Positions 8,406 to 16,719 of a DNA stretch of 64,000 bases are shown piece after piece. The position numbers and the translations under genes were made by a program. This DNA comes from Pseudobowmanella zhangzhouensis (lineage in GTDB: Bacteria > Pseudomonadota > Gammaproteobacteria > Enterobacterales > Alteromonadaceae): assembly GCF_042662685.1 (NCBI RefSeq), contig NZ_JBHSYO010000004.1:310001-374000 (forward strand), read 5' to 3'. The stretch's first letter is position 1. Every line of letters begins with the position of its first letter. The notes below the pieces were generated by a model, which saw nothing but the letters and a program-made list of their open reading frames with translations, was not told the origin of the DNA and made no database searches.

Positions 8406-9341
8406 TTAATTCTGCGCGGTTACCACCAGACGTTTAGGAGCAAGTTTATCGCCCGCCTCGCCGACACCAATAAACTGTTCGGTCGACTGCACGTAGATAC
8501 GCGTTGCACCCTGCACCCCGGCATCCGGATTCACCACCGGCTGACCGTGTTGCAAACGTGCGGCGTCTTCGTCACTAACGTGCACGGCCGGTAAACGGCT
8601 GACCGCACTGTCCATCGGCAGTAGCCAGCTATCCAACACAGACCAGTCCTGCTCACCATTAGCATTGATGGTTTCGCGCAGCGCCTGCAGCGTGTCAAAA
8701 TCGACCACTTTATCGACCGGATAATCCGCCACTTTGGTGCGATGCAATTTACTCACATAGGCACAGCAACCCAGCGCCTGACCAATATCATCGACCAGCG
8801 AGCGAATGTAGGTGCCTTTGCTGCAATGCACTTCCAACTCGGCGTTGGTACCATCAAAACTGAGCAGATTCAGGGCAAATATCTCGATATCGCGCGCCTC
8901 GCGCTCAATCTCGATACCCTGACGAGCATAGTAATACAGCGGTTTACCCTGATGTTTGAGGGCAGAGAACATGCTAGGCACCTGCTTGATTGGGCCGCGG
9001 AACTGTTCTAACACCGCCAGTAGCTCATCCATGCCAAAATTAATTGGCTGTTGATCTACCACCTCGCCATCTGCATCACAGGTACTGGTACGAATTCCGA
9101 AGGTTGCGGTGGTCAGATAGGTCTTATCTGAGTCAAGCAGGAACTGCGAAAACTTGGTGGCCTCCCCCAAACAAATGGGCAACATCCCCGTGGCGAGCGG
9201 ATCCAGCGCGCCGGTATGACCAGCTTTGCTGGCCTTAAAAATACCGCGGACCTTTTGCAACGCCTGATTGGAGGAGATTTCCAGTGGCTTATCCAGCAAA
9301 ATGACGCCGTCAATATCACGGCCTTTTCTGCGTTTTGCCAC
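8406..9341 (-). CDS. truB: tRNA pseudouridine-55 synthase TruB
   Basis: Makes pseudouridine 55 in the T-loop of tRNAs. The 311-residue protein has the catalytic aspartate D47 in KAGHTGALDPLATG, the KGTYIRSLVDDIG motif and a C-terminal PUA-like segment. The start is GTG 9341, seven bases after AGGAA and 3 bases after the rbfA stop, so rbfA and truB are co-translated. It is in the conserved infB-rbfA-truB-rpsO order. Confidence 0.97.
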   Translation of the reverse strand: MAKRRKGRDIDGVILLDKPLEISSNQALQKVRGIFKASKAGHTGALDPLATGMLPICLGEATKFSQFLLDSDKTYLTTATFGIRTSTCDADGEVVDQQPINFGMDELLAVLEQFRGPIKQVPSMFSALKHQGKPLYYYARQGIEIEREARDIEIFALNLLSFDGTNAELEVHCSKGTYIRSLVDDIGQALGCCAYVSKLHRTKVADYPVDKVVDFDTLQALRETINANGEQDWSVLDSWLLPMDSAVSRLPAVHVSDEDAARLQHGQPVVNPDAGVQGATRIYVQSTEQFIGVGEAGDKLAPKRLVVTAQN

Positions 9342-9344
9342 GGA

Positions 9345-9755
9345 TTATTCCTGTTCGTCGTCGATGTTACGTCCGGCCTGCTCAGCGCGTTGACGGTCTT
9401 TACTGATCGTCTCAGATACCAGATTAGAGATACGCATGCCCTCTGTGATCGAGGTATCCTGATAGAACTTCAGCGCAGGTACCGCACGGATGCGTACACG
9501 CTTGGATAACAGTTGGCGTACAAAGCCTTTGTTTTCTTCCAGAATATCCAGATACAGCTTAATTTTTTCCGGATCATTTTCAAAAAACGTTACGAACACC
9601 TTGGCATAGGCCAGATCCCGCGACACTTCTGCGCCAGATACCGTGACCAGCCCTAAACGGGGATCGCGGTTTTTAAATTCGTTTTGCAAAATACTCGCGA
9701 CTTCTTTGTGGATCTGGTGGGCAACCCGATCCGTGCGTGAGAATTCTCTTGCCAT
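9345..9755 (-). CDS. rbfA: 30S ribosome-binding factor RbfA
   Basis: Late 30S maturation factor that binds the 16S 5' helix and is needed for cold adaptation in E. coli. It has 136 residues with a KH-like fold. The N-terminal EFSRTDRVAHQIHKEVASIL and the DPRLGLVTVSGAEVSRDLAYA motif are diagnostic. A GAGGT lies before the ATG at 9755. It is separated from infB, its usual upstream partner, by a MAPEG gene and a terminator. Confidence 0.97.
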   Translation of the reverse strand: MAREFSRTDRVAHQIHKEVASILQNEFKNRDPRLGLVTVSGAEVSRDLAYAKVFVTFFENDPEKIKLYLDILEENKGFVRQLLSKRVRIRAVPALKFYQDTSITEGMRISNLVSETISKDRQRAEQAGRNIDDEQE

Positions 9756-9782
9756 GTGATTACCTCAAACAATTAGGCCAAA

Positions 9783-10184
9783 TTAACTGGCCAGCAACAG
9801 GACTTGCAGCCAGATTGCCAGAATGGTTAACAACGAGCCGATAAACGCAAAAAAGCGGTGGTACACATTATTATAGGTAATGTGAATAATCGAATGCGCA
9901 ACGCGCAACACCACATACAGCCAGGCCGTAAATAATAGGCCAGCGCTTTCGAGATTCAGCGCCAGTGCCAGTGTACAACCCACGTAAAATAACGGCGGTG
10001 TTTCAAACAGATTCGCGAAGTTCCGCTCTTTCTGGGCTAAATCCTGCGGTACCTCATATCCTCTGTTGGTCAGAAAATATTTCGGATTAATGCGCTTGTG
10101 CGCCACCGCTTTAAAGCGAGCACGCCCCAGTATTACCCCCACAGTCAGGGTTAATAACAGCATGGCAAACATTGGATATAGCAT
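9783..10184 (-). CDS. MAPEG-family membrane protein
   Basis: Integral membrane protein of 133 residues with four predicted hydrophobic segments: about 2-22, 62-80, 83-100 and 112-132. The MAPEG signature is visible as ERNFANLFETPPLFYVGCTLA plus RVAHSIIHITYNN. Members are glutathione-dependent enzymes in eukaryotes; bacterial members are mostly uncharacterised. ATG 10184 is preceded by AAGGAC. An upstream in-frame start would run back across the infB terminator, so I rejected it. Its place between infB and rbfA is unusual: these two are normally adjacent. Confidence 0.85.
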   Translation of the reverse strand: MLYPMFAMLLLTLTVGVILGRARFKAVAHKRINPKYFLTNRGYEVPQDLAQKERNFANLFETPPLFYVGCTLALALNLESAGLLFTAWLYVVLRVAHSIIHITYNNVYHRFFAFIGSLLTILAIWLQVLLLAS

Positions 10185-10211
10185 AAACACTGTCCTTTTG
10201 GTTCTACAGAC

Positions 10212-10242
10212 AAAAATGCCCAACCGAAGTTGAGCATTTTTA
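10212..10242. terminator. infB terminator
   Basis: AAAAATGCCCAACC-GAAG-TTGAGCATTTTT (one G.T pair) lies just after infB. Read on the minus strand it has a UUCG loop and T-tract. It divides infB from the MAPEG gene and rbfA. Confidence 0.85.
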
Positions 10243-10257
10243 TCATTGCGTCATGGA

Positions 10258-12873
10258 TTAGATTTGACGCGCGACTTCGATGACTTCAAATACTTCGATT
10301 TGGTCACCCACTTTCACGTCATTGTAGTTCTTAACGCCGATACCACATTCCATACCATTACGTACTTCCTGCACATCGTCTTTAAAGCGACGCAGTGATT
10401 CCAGCTCGCCTTCGTAAATAACCACGTTGTCACGCAGTACGCGAATTGGGTTATTACGTTTAACGATACCTTCGGTCACCATACAGCCTGCAATAGCGCC
10501 CAGTTTCGGTGAACGGAATACGTCACGTACTTCTGCCAGACCAATGATTTGTTGTTTGAACTCAGGGGCCAGCATACCGCTCATCGCCTGTTTCACTTCA
10601 TCAATCAAATCATAGATAACGCTGTAATAGCGCAGGTCAATCTGCTCTGCTTCGATTACGCGACGCGCAGAGGCGTCCGCACGTACGTTAAAGCCAACCA
10701 GAATCGCACCTGATGCCGCAGCCAAAGACGCATCCGTCTCGGTGATACCACCAACGCCAGAACCTACGATGTTGACTTTCACTTCGTCGGTAGACAGTTT
10801 CAGCAATGAATCACAGATAGCTTCAACAGAGCCCTGTACGTCGGCTTTCATCACGATGTTCAGTTCAGAGACATCGCCAGCTTCCATATTCGCGAACATG
10901 TTTTCCAGTTTCGCTTTATGCTGTTTGGCCAGTTTCAGTTCACGCTGCTTGATAGAGCGACGAGTCGCTACTTCACGGGCTTTACGCTCATCAGCGACAA
11001 CAAATGCGTCGTCACCGGCAGCCGGCACGCCTGACAAGCCAAGGATTTCTACCGGGGTAGACGGACCAGCAGTTTTCACTTCCTGGCCATTTTCATCACG
11101 CATCGCACGTACACGGCCATATTCCAGACCACACAGCAGGATGTCACCGGCTTTCAGTTCACCTTCCTGAACCAGCACCGTGGCCACAGGACCGCGGCCT
11201 TTATCCAGGCGAGATTCTATGACGATACCTTTCGCAGAGCCTGTGTTAGCCGCTTTCAGATCCAGCATTTCTGCTTGCAGACCAATCGCTTCCAGCAGGT
11301 CGTCCACGCCCATACCGGTTTTAGCCGATACGTTCACGAACTGGTGCTCACCGCCCCACTCTTCGGAAATAACTTCCAACTGTGACAGTTCGCTCTTCAC
11401 GCGTTCCGGGTCGGCAGTTTCTTTATCCATTTTGTTAACCGCAACGATCAACGGCACGTTAGCTGCACGAGCGTGTTGTACGGCTTCTTTGGTTTGTGGC
11501 ATTACACCATCGTCAGCCGCCACTACCAGTACGACGATATCCGTTGCGTTGGCACCACGAGCACGCATGGCGGTAAACGCCGCGTGTCCGGGAGTATCCA
11601 GGAACGCGATACGACCGCGTGGTGTTTCTACGCTGTATGCACCGATGTGCTGGGTAATCCCACCAGCTTCGCCAGAAGCCACCTGGCTACGACGGATATA
11701 GTCAAGCAGTGAAGTTTTACCATGGTCAACGTGACCCATAATAGTCACCACTGGCGCACGGTGTTCCGCTTCACCTTTGCTCTCAGAGCTCTGCGCCAGG
11801 ATTTCATCTTCCAGCGCGTTCTCATTTACGATTTCGTACTTGTGACCCATCTCTTCCACAACCAAAACCGCAGTGTCCTGATCCAGAACCTGGTTGATGG
11901 TGGCCATTTCACCCAGTTTGAACAGGGTTTTGATCACTTCGTTAGCTTTAACCGCCATACGGTTAGCCAGTTCGCCAACCGTCACTGTGGCACTGATACG
12001 CACGATACGCTCAACCGGTTGAGCTGGCATATTAAAGCCATGCTTAAGGCCGGAAGCCGCATCTTTGCGTTTCTTCGGCTTGCGACGACGATTAGAACGC
12101 TCTACTTGCATATCTTCTTCGTCTTCGGCTTCCTGCGCATAACGGTTTGAATGCAGGTGCACTTCTTCAGCTTCAGCGCGTTTGCGACGCTCTTCTTCTT
12201 CTTTCCAGCGACGCTCGTTTTCTTCAGCCAGTTTACGTGCCGCTTCTTCCGCTTTACGGGTTTCTTCGGCTAATTTACGTGCTGCTTCCGCTTCTTGTTG
12301 CTGACGAATACGTTCCGCTTCTTCCTGAGCGGCCTGACGCTCGGCGATTTCTTCCGGGCTCAGCGTTTTCTCTTCTTCAGCAGCCTTACGCTTCTGCTCT
12401 TCACGGCGGGCTTTTTCTTCTTCCGCACGTTTGGCACGGGCTTCGGCTTCCGCTTTGGCTTTTTCTTCCGCTACACGTTTGGCTTCTTCCGCGGCTTTAC
12501 GCTCGGCTTCCAGCTGTGCGATACGCTCTTCTTCTGCACGTTTGGCTTCTTCCGCCATACGGGCAATTTCTGCATCGCTACGTTTTACGTATGTACGAGT
12601 TTTACGTACTTCAACTTTTACCGCTTTTGACTTACCGGCTGAATTAATATTCAACGTGCTGGTAGTCTTACGCTGCAACGTCATACGCTTTGGCTCGGTC
12701 TCTGCCGCGCCACCGTGTTGTTTGCTTAAATAGTCGAGAAGATGTTTCTTCTCTTCTTCTGTTACCTGATCGTCAGCGGATTTTTTGATCCCGGCATCGG
12801 CAAACTGTTGAATCAGTTTGTCCAAGCTAGTGCCAATATCTCCGGCAAGTTTCTGTAAGGATACGTCTGCCAT
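10258..12873 (-). CDS. infB: Translation initiation factor IF-2
   Basis: GTPase that brings fMet-tRNA to the 30S subunit. The 871-residue protein has an N-terminal IF2_N domain (about 1-50), a long charged Ala/Glu/Lys/Arg linker likely coiled-coil (about 100-250) and a second small IF2_N domain (near 290-340). The G domain has GHVDHGKTSLLDYIR, DTPGHAAF, NKMDKE and SAKTG. Domains II-IV end in the fMet-binding C-terminal barrel. It lies 24 bases downstream of nusA in the metY-rimP-nusA-infB operon. Confidence 0.99.
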   Translation of the reverse strand: MADVSLQKLAGDIGTSLDKLIQQFADAGIKKSADDQVTEEEKKHLLDYLSKQHGGAAETEPKRMTLQRKTTSTLNINSAGKSKAVKVEVRKTRTYVKRSDAEIARMAEEAKRAEEERIAQLEAERKAAEEAKRVAEEKAKAEAEARAKRAEEEKARREEQKRKAAEEEKTLSPEEIAERQAAQEEAERIRQQQEAEAARKLAEETRKAEEAARKLAEENERRWKEEEERRKRAEAEEVHLHSNRYAQEAEDEEDMQVERSNRRRKPKKRKDAASGLKHGFNMPAQPVERIVRISATVTVGELANRMAVKANEVIKTLFKLGEMATINQVLDQDTAVLVVEEMGHKYEIVNENALEDEILAQSSESKGEAEHRAPVVTIMGHVDHGKTSLLDYIRRSQVASGEAGGITQHIGAYSVETPRGRIAFLDTPGHAAFTAMRARGANATDIVVLVVAADDGVMPQTKEAVQHARAANVPLIVAVNKMDKETADPERVKSELSQLEVISEEWGGEHQFVNVSAKTGMGVDDLLEAIGLQAEMLDLKAANTGSAKGIVIESRLDKGRGPVATVLVQEGELKAGDILLCGLEYGRVRAMRDENGQEVKTAGPSTPVEILGLSGVPAAGDDAFVVADERKAREVATRRSIKQRELKLAKQHKAKLENMFANMEAGDVSELNIVMKADVQGSVEAICDSLLKLSTDEVKVNIVGSGVGGITETDASLAAASGAILVGFNVRADASARRVIEAEQIDLRYYSVIYDLIDEVKQAMSGMLAPEFKQQIIGLAEVRDVFRSPKLGAIAGCMVTEGIVKRNNPIRVLRDNVVIYEGELESLRRFKDDVQEVRNGMECGIGVKNYNDVKVGDQIEVFEVIEVARQI

Positions 12874-12897
12874 GTAATGCTGCTCCTCCTGCTGACA

Positions 12898-14391
12898 TTA
12901 TTCTTCGTTAAACCAAACGATATTACGTGCGGCCATGATCAGCTCACCGGCTTTCTCTTCACCAATGCCTTCCAGCTCACTAATATCGTCAACGCCCTGC
13001 TCGGCCAACTCTTCTAAATTGGTAATGCCATTAGAGGCTAATACCAGCGCTAAATGGCGCTCAAGACCCGGCAGGTTTAACAGGTCTTCGGACGGTGCGG
13101 CCGCCTCTAGAGATTCCTCAGTGGCCAATGCCTGCGTAGTCAGTGCCGCCTTCGCACGGTTACGCAATTCCTCAACGGTGTCTTCATCCAGCGCATCAAT
13201 CGCCAGTAATTCATTCACCGGTACATAGGCAATTTCTTCAAGGGTACTGAAGCCTTCATCCACCAACAGGCTGGCAAAGTCTTCATCGATGTCCAGCGCT
13301 TCAACAAAACGCGACAACACTTTGGCATTTTCCGCCTCGTGTTTGCTGTTCAGATCTGCCACTGTCATCACGTTCAGTTCCCAGCCGGTTAACTGACTGG
13401 CCAAACGCACGTTCTGACCACTACGGCCGATAGCCTGCGCCAGGTTATCCTGCTCAACGGCCACTTCCATCATGTGACGGTCTTCGTCGACCACAATGGA
13501 ACTCACTTCTGCTGGCGCCATAGCGTTAATAACGAATTGGGCTGGGTTTTCATCCCACAATACGATATCCACACGCTCGCCACCCAGTTCGCCTGAGACG
13601 GCCTGCACACGTGAACCACGCATACCGACGCACGCCCCCACCGGATCTAAACGACGGTCATTGGTCTTCACAGCAATTTTCGCGCGAGAACCCGGATCAC
13701 GCGCCGCGGCACGAATTTCCAGTACTTCTTCTGCGATTTCCGGCACTTCCAGACGGAACAACTCAACCAACATATCCGGGTGTGAGCGGCTCAGGAATAA
13801 TTGCGCACCACGCGCTTCTGGCTTGATGGTGTACAACAATGCACGCACACGGTCACCCGGGCGGAAAGTTTCACGCGGCAGCATGTCTTCACGGAATAAT
13901 ACCGCTTCGGCATTGTTACCCAGATCCACAATCACATTGTCACGGTTGACCTTTTTAACCGTACCGGTAACCAATTCGCCCACACGGCTCTGATATTCAT
14001 CGACCATTTGTGCGCGTTCAGCTTCACGTACTTTTTGTACGATTACTTGCTTGGCAGTTTGCGTGGTAATACGGTCAAACACGATTGACTCAATCTGCTC
14101 TTCTACGTAATCACCAATCTGAATTTCTGGCTCATCGATTTGCGCAGCAGAAATGGTCATTTCTGCATACGGGTTTTCTTGTGGCTGGTCATCAGGAATA
14201 ACTAACCAACGACGGAACGTGTCAAAATCACCGGTATTACGGTCGATGCTAACGCGCACTTCGATTTCGCCTTCGTTTTTCTTTTTGGTGGCACTGGCGA
14301 TAGCATATTCAAGCGCCTCGAAAATTTTCTCTCTCGGTACCTGCTTTTCATTGGAAACGGCTTCAGCCACTAACAGAATTTCTTTATTCAT
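12898..14391 (-). CDS. nusA: Transcription elongation/termination factor NusA
   Basis: RNA polymerase-binding factor acting in pausing, termination and antitermination. The 497-residue protein has an N-terminal RNAP-binding domain, S1 (GELVTGTVKKVNRDNVIVDLG, about 137-157) and KH1/KH2 domains (VGACVGMRGSRVQAV; LAQAIGRSGQNVRLAS). Two acidic helix-hairpin-helix AR repeats form the C-terminus (about 365-420 and 440-492), as in E. coli. It stands between rimP and infB. Confidence 0.98.
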   Translation of the reverse strand: MNKEILLVAEAVSNEKQVPREKIFEALEYAIASATKKKNEGEIEVRVSIDRNTGDFDTFRRWLVIPDDQPQENPYAEMTISAAQIDEPEIQIGDYVEEQIESIVFDRITTQTAKQVIVQKVREAERAQMVDEYQSRVGELVTGTVKKVNRDNVIVDLGNNAEAVLFREDMLPRETFRPGDRVRALLYTIKPEARGAQLFLSRSHPDMLVELFRLEVPEIAEEVLEIRAAARDPGSRAKIAVKTNDRRLDPVGACVGMRGSRVQAVSGELGGERVDIVLWDENPAQFVINAMAPAEVSSIVVDEDRHMMEVAVEQDNLAQAIGRSGQNVRLASQLTGWELNVMTVADLNSKHEAENAKVLSRFVEALDIDEDFASLLVDEGFSTLEEIAYVPVNELLAIDALDEDTVEELRNRAKAALTTQALATEESLEAAAPSEDLLNLPGLERHLALVLASNGITNLEELAEQGVDDISELEGIGEEKAGELIMAARNIVWFNEE

Positions 14392-14421
14392 TGCTTTTTG
14401 CCTCGCTTAACACGTCCTTAA

Positions 14422-14877
14422 TTAAAATTGTGCAACCAGGTTGCCTTTCTCAATGTTCGCCACTGCCAGCTCAAATGTCTGACCATCAACGTCCATCGTT
14501 AATACGCCATTTTCAACCGACAGAACCTTACCTTTAAAGTTACGACGATTGTCCATTGGAATGCGTAAACGCACCTGTGCGATCTCACCCACGATGCGTG
14601 CGTAATGGGCTTCTTTGAACAACGGTTTGTCCATCCCGGGTGATGACACTTCCAGGTTGTATTCCGTTGGAATGGGATCTTCTACATCCAGTACCGCACT
14701 GACCTGATGACTGACGTCTGCACAATTGTCCACGGTGATGCCATTTTCATGATCGATAAAAATGCGCAGGGTTGAATGTTTACCGGCCCGCACGAATTCC
14801 ACACCAAGCAATTCAAAGCCCAGTGCCTCAACGGCTGGTTCCAGCATGTCTGTCAGAGTTTGTTCAAGCTTTGACAA
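14422..14877 (-). CDS. rimP: Ribosome maturation factor RimP
   Basis: Needed for 30S subunit maturation. The 151-residue protein matches E. coli RimP throughout (LEQTLTDMLEPAVEALGFEL; VSHQVSAVLDVEDPIP; LEVSSPGMDKPLF). The start is TTG at 14877, supported by GGAG nine bases upstream and by homology beginning at SKLEQ. The frame stays open 100 codons further upstream, but that stretch crosses a terminator and the tRNA-fMet gene and is not coding. Confidence 0.96.
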   Translation of the reverse strand: MSKLEQTLTDMLEPAVEALGFELLGVEFVRAGKHSTLRIFIDHENGITVDNCADVSHQVSAVLDVEDPIPTEYNLEVSSPGMDKPLFKEAHYARIVGEIAQVRLRIPMDNRRNFKGKVLSVENGVLTMDVDGQTFELAVANIEKGNLVAQF

Positions 14878-14944
14878 GCGATAAATCTCCAAATACAAAA
14901 AAAGGGCATACGCGCCCAGACCCTTGGTAAAAATCGGGAATAAC

Positions 14945-14975
14945 AAAAAGCCCCGTGCTAAGCGGGGCTTTTTAT
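14945..14975 (-). terminator. Terminator after tRNA-fMet
   Basis: AAAAAGCCCCG-TGCTAA-GCGGGGCTTTTT lies between the initiator tRNA and rimP. A second, weaker stem (GGGC/GCCC, around 14905-14925) lies nearer rimP. The same arrangement occurs in the E. coli metY-rimP leader, where read-through or antitermination feeds the nusA operon. Confidence 0.85.
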
Positions 14976-15032
14976 TTTGGACCCTTTGTCCACTGACTTC
15001 ATTGCTTACCGGCACGTGCGATAATGCAAAAG

Positions 15033-15109
<77 letters not shown>

Positions 15110-15162
15110 TTTGATTCTTCTCTTGTCTGACTTGGCGTAGCGCCCGTCTCAAGATGGTGCGT

Positions 15163-15190
15163 ATTATACTGAGCCAATTTAGAAGCGCAA
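15163..15190 (-). promoter_or_regulatory. tRNA-fMet / nusA operon promoter
   Basis: Minus strand TTGCGC (15185-15190), 16-bp spacer, perfect TATAAT (15163-15168), with a GC-containing discriminator, about 54 bases before the tRNA 5' end. It fits a growth-rate-controlled stable-RNA promoter. Confidence 0.75.
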
Positions 15191-15423
15191 GGCTAATCCA
15201 ATAAAAAAACCGTTATTTCGAATCGTTTGCCGCTTTATTAAACAATGCGTTCAAATGTGCAGCAATATTCAGGTTTATTTAGCGTTTTCTTTATGAAATA
15301 CCTCTTTGCTATTACCTATCCTTGCCGCCGATTCGCGAATTGGTGGGCAGTTAGAAAATATTAAAAACGGCATTAGGTACATGGAAGAAATATTAATTTT
15401 TACATCCGCTAAATATCGGGCAT
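15191..15423. other. Intergenic spacer between the two tRNA genes
   Basis: AT-rich stretch of about 230 bases with no supported ORF, RNA or repeat. It lies between the fMet promoter and the tRNA-Leu terminator. Confidence 0.5.
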
Positions 15424-15452
15424 AAAAAAACCCGCAGATTTGCGGGTTTTAT
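15424..15452 (-). terminator. tRNA-Leu terminator
   Basis: AAACCCGCA-GATT-TGCGGGTTTT with an A-tract on the plus strand, i.e. a T-tract at the end of the minus-strand tRNA-Leu transcript. Confidence 0.85.
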
Positions 15453-15458
15453 AAATGA

Positions 15459-15545
15459 TGGTGCGGATGGTGGGACTTGAACCCACACGAGCTTTCGCTC
15501 ACAGCGACCTCAACGCTGCCTGTCTACCAATTTCAGCACATCCGC
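15459..15545 (-). tRNA. leuU: tRNA-Leu (GAG)
   Basis: 87-nt class II tRNA with CCA encoded and a long variable arm. The anticodon loop TTGAGGT gives anticodon GAG (reads CUC/CUU). The acceptor stem GCGGATG pairs perfectly with CATCCGC. It lies 7 bases after secG, the same secG-leuU-metY-rimP order as in E. coli. Confidence 0.96.
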
Positions 15546-15552
15546 GTATTGA

Positions 15553-15885
15553 TTAGTTTGGTACTTCGTCTTGTGGTTTTTGTACCGGTGCGTCTGCCGG
15601 GATTTCTTCCGCTGCAGGTACGCTAATAATATCCAGTTGTTCTACCTGTTTGGCTTCCTGAGCGGTCAGCGCACCTAATACCAGGCTGATAACAAAGAAA
15701 AGCGTCGCCAAAATGGCAGTTGAACGCGTCAGGAAGTTGCCTGAACCGGTTGCTCCAAAGACAGTGTTAGAAGAACCCGCACCGAATGAAGCGCCCATGT
15801 CTGCGCCTTTACCGCGCTGAATCAGCACCAGGCCGATCAATAACAGCGCGACTAACAAATAAACTACGATAAGAACGTCTTTCAT
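15553..15885 (-). CDS. secG: Protein-export membrane protein SecG
   Basis: Auxiliary subunit of the SecYEG translocon. The 110-residue protein has two membrane helices (about 3-21 and 54-74) flanking the conserved cytosolic loop QRGKGADMGASFGAGSSNTVFG. The C-terminal tail is acidic and Pro-rich. It lies 3 bases after tpiA on the same strand and leads into tRNA-Leu. Confidence 0.95.
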   Translation of the reverse strand: MKDVLIVVYLLVALLLIGLVLIQRGKGADMGASFGAGSSNTVFGATGSGNFLTRSTAILATLFFVISLVLGALTAQEAKQVEQLDIISVPAAEEIPADAPVQKPQDEVPN

Positions 15886-15888
15886 TAT

Positions 15889-16641
15889 TTAATCCAGATT
15901 GTTTGCCGCTTGGCAAATTGCAATAAAGTCGTCAGTTTTCAGACTGGCTCCGCCAACCAGGCCACCGTCTACATCTTGCTGTGAAAACAGCTCAGCCGCA
16001 TTGGCTGCATTAACACTACCGCCATATAAAATAGTTAGTCCGGCCGCAATGTCAGTATATTCCTGGGCAATGTGCTCGCGTACTTTGGCATGTACCTGCT
16101 GCGCCTGTTCCGGGCTGGCAGTATTACCTGTGCCTATCGCCCAAATGGGTTCATAGGCCAGCACACAATCTTTAATCTTCGCGCCGATACCATTAAGTAC
16201 AGCGTCAACCTGCGCATATAAAAATTCGAGGTAATTGCCCTCTTCCCGAACTTTTAGCGACTCGCCAAAACAGACGATTGGGGTTAACCCTGCATTCAGC
16301 ACAGCCTGCACTTTTTGCACGACAACCTGATCGTCTTCAGCGAATAATTCGCGGCGCTCTGAGTGACCAACAATCACATATCGGACATTCAGTTCACTCA
16401 GTATGGAGGTTGATGATTCGCCAGTATAGGCTCCCGCATCGTACTGACTTACGTTCTGTGCGCCCAAGTAAAATTTATTCGGTTCAACACAGGCCAGTAG
16501 CGGCATCGGCGGGCAAATTACCACGTCGACATTATCGAGAGACACTTCCGAAAGGCTTTGCGTCATTGCTGACACCAGTGCCTTGCTTCCGTTCATTTTC
16601 CAGTTTCCCGCCACCATGGGACGGCGAACATGTGCTGGCAT
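15889..16641 (-). CDS. tpiA: Triosephosphate isomerase
   Basis: Interconverts DHAP and glyceraldehyde-3-phosphate. The 250-residue TIM barrel has catalytic Lys15 (GNWKMNGS), the His electrophile in IVGHSERRELF, the catalytic Glu in LAYEPIWAIGTG and the phosphate loop GGSVNAANAAEL. ATG 16641 is 5 bases after GGAGG. It has its own promoter after glmM. Confidence 0.98.
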   Translation of the reverse strand: MPAHVRRPMVAGNWKMNGSKALVSAMTQSLSEVSLDNVDVVICPPMPLLACVEPNKFYLGAQNVSQYDAGAYTGESSTSILSELNVRYVIVGHSERRELFAEDDQVVVQKVQAVLNAGLTPIVCFGESLKVREEGNYLEFLYAQVDAVLNGIGAKIKDCVLAYEPIWAIGTGNTASPEQAQQVHAKVREHIAQEYTDIAAGLTILYGGSVNAANAAELFSQQDVDGGLVGGASLKTDDFIAICQAANNLD

Positions 16642-16666
16642 ACAACCTCCTTTCGAAGCGGGCGAG

Positions 16667-16695
16667 ATATTAACTAACCCGCTGCCAAGTTACAA
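16667..16695 (-). promoter_or_regulatory. tpiA-secG promoter
   Basis: Minus strand TTGTAA (16690-16695), 17-bp spacer, TAATAT (16667-16672), 25 bases upstream of the tpiA ATG. Confidence 0.6.
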
Positions 16696-16719
16696 GTTGG
16701 TCACAACATAAAAAAGTTT

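Noticed and set aside
12120..12580. Repeated GCTTCTTCC-type units that look like a tandem repeat or array
   Set aside because: They encode the Ala/Glu/Lys/Arg coiled coil of IF-2 with irregular spacing; not a CRISPR or intergenic repeat.
11722..12647. Open frames opposite the charged linker of infB
   Set aside because: The Leu/Phe-rich translations are the complement of the GAA/GCN/CGN-rich IF-2 linker, not membrane proteins.
15191..15423. A possible small RNA in the spacer between the tRNA genes
   Set aside because: No promoter-terminator pair enclosing it could be identified on either strand.
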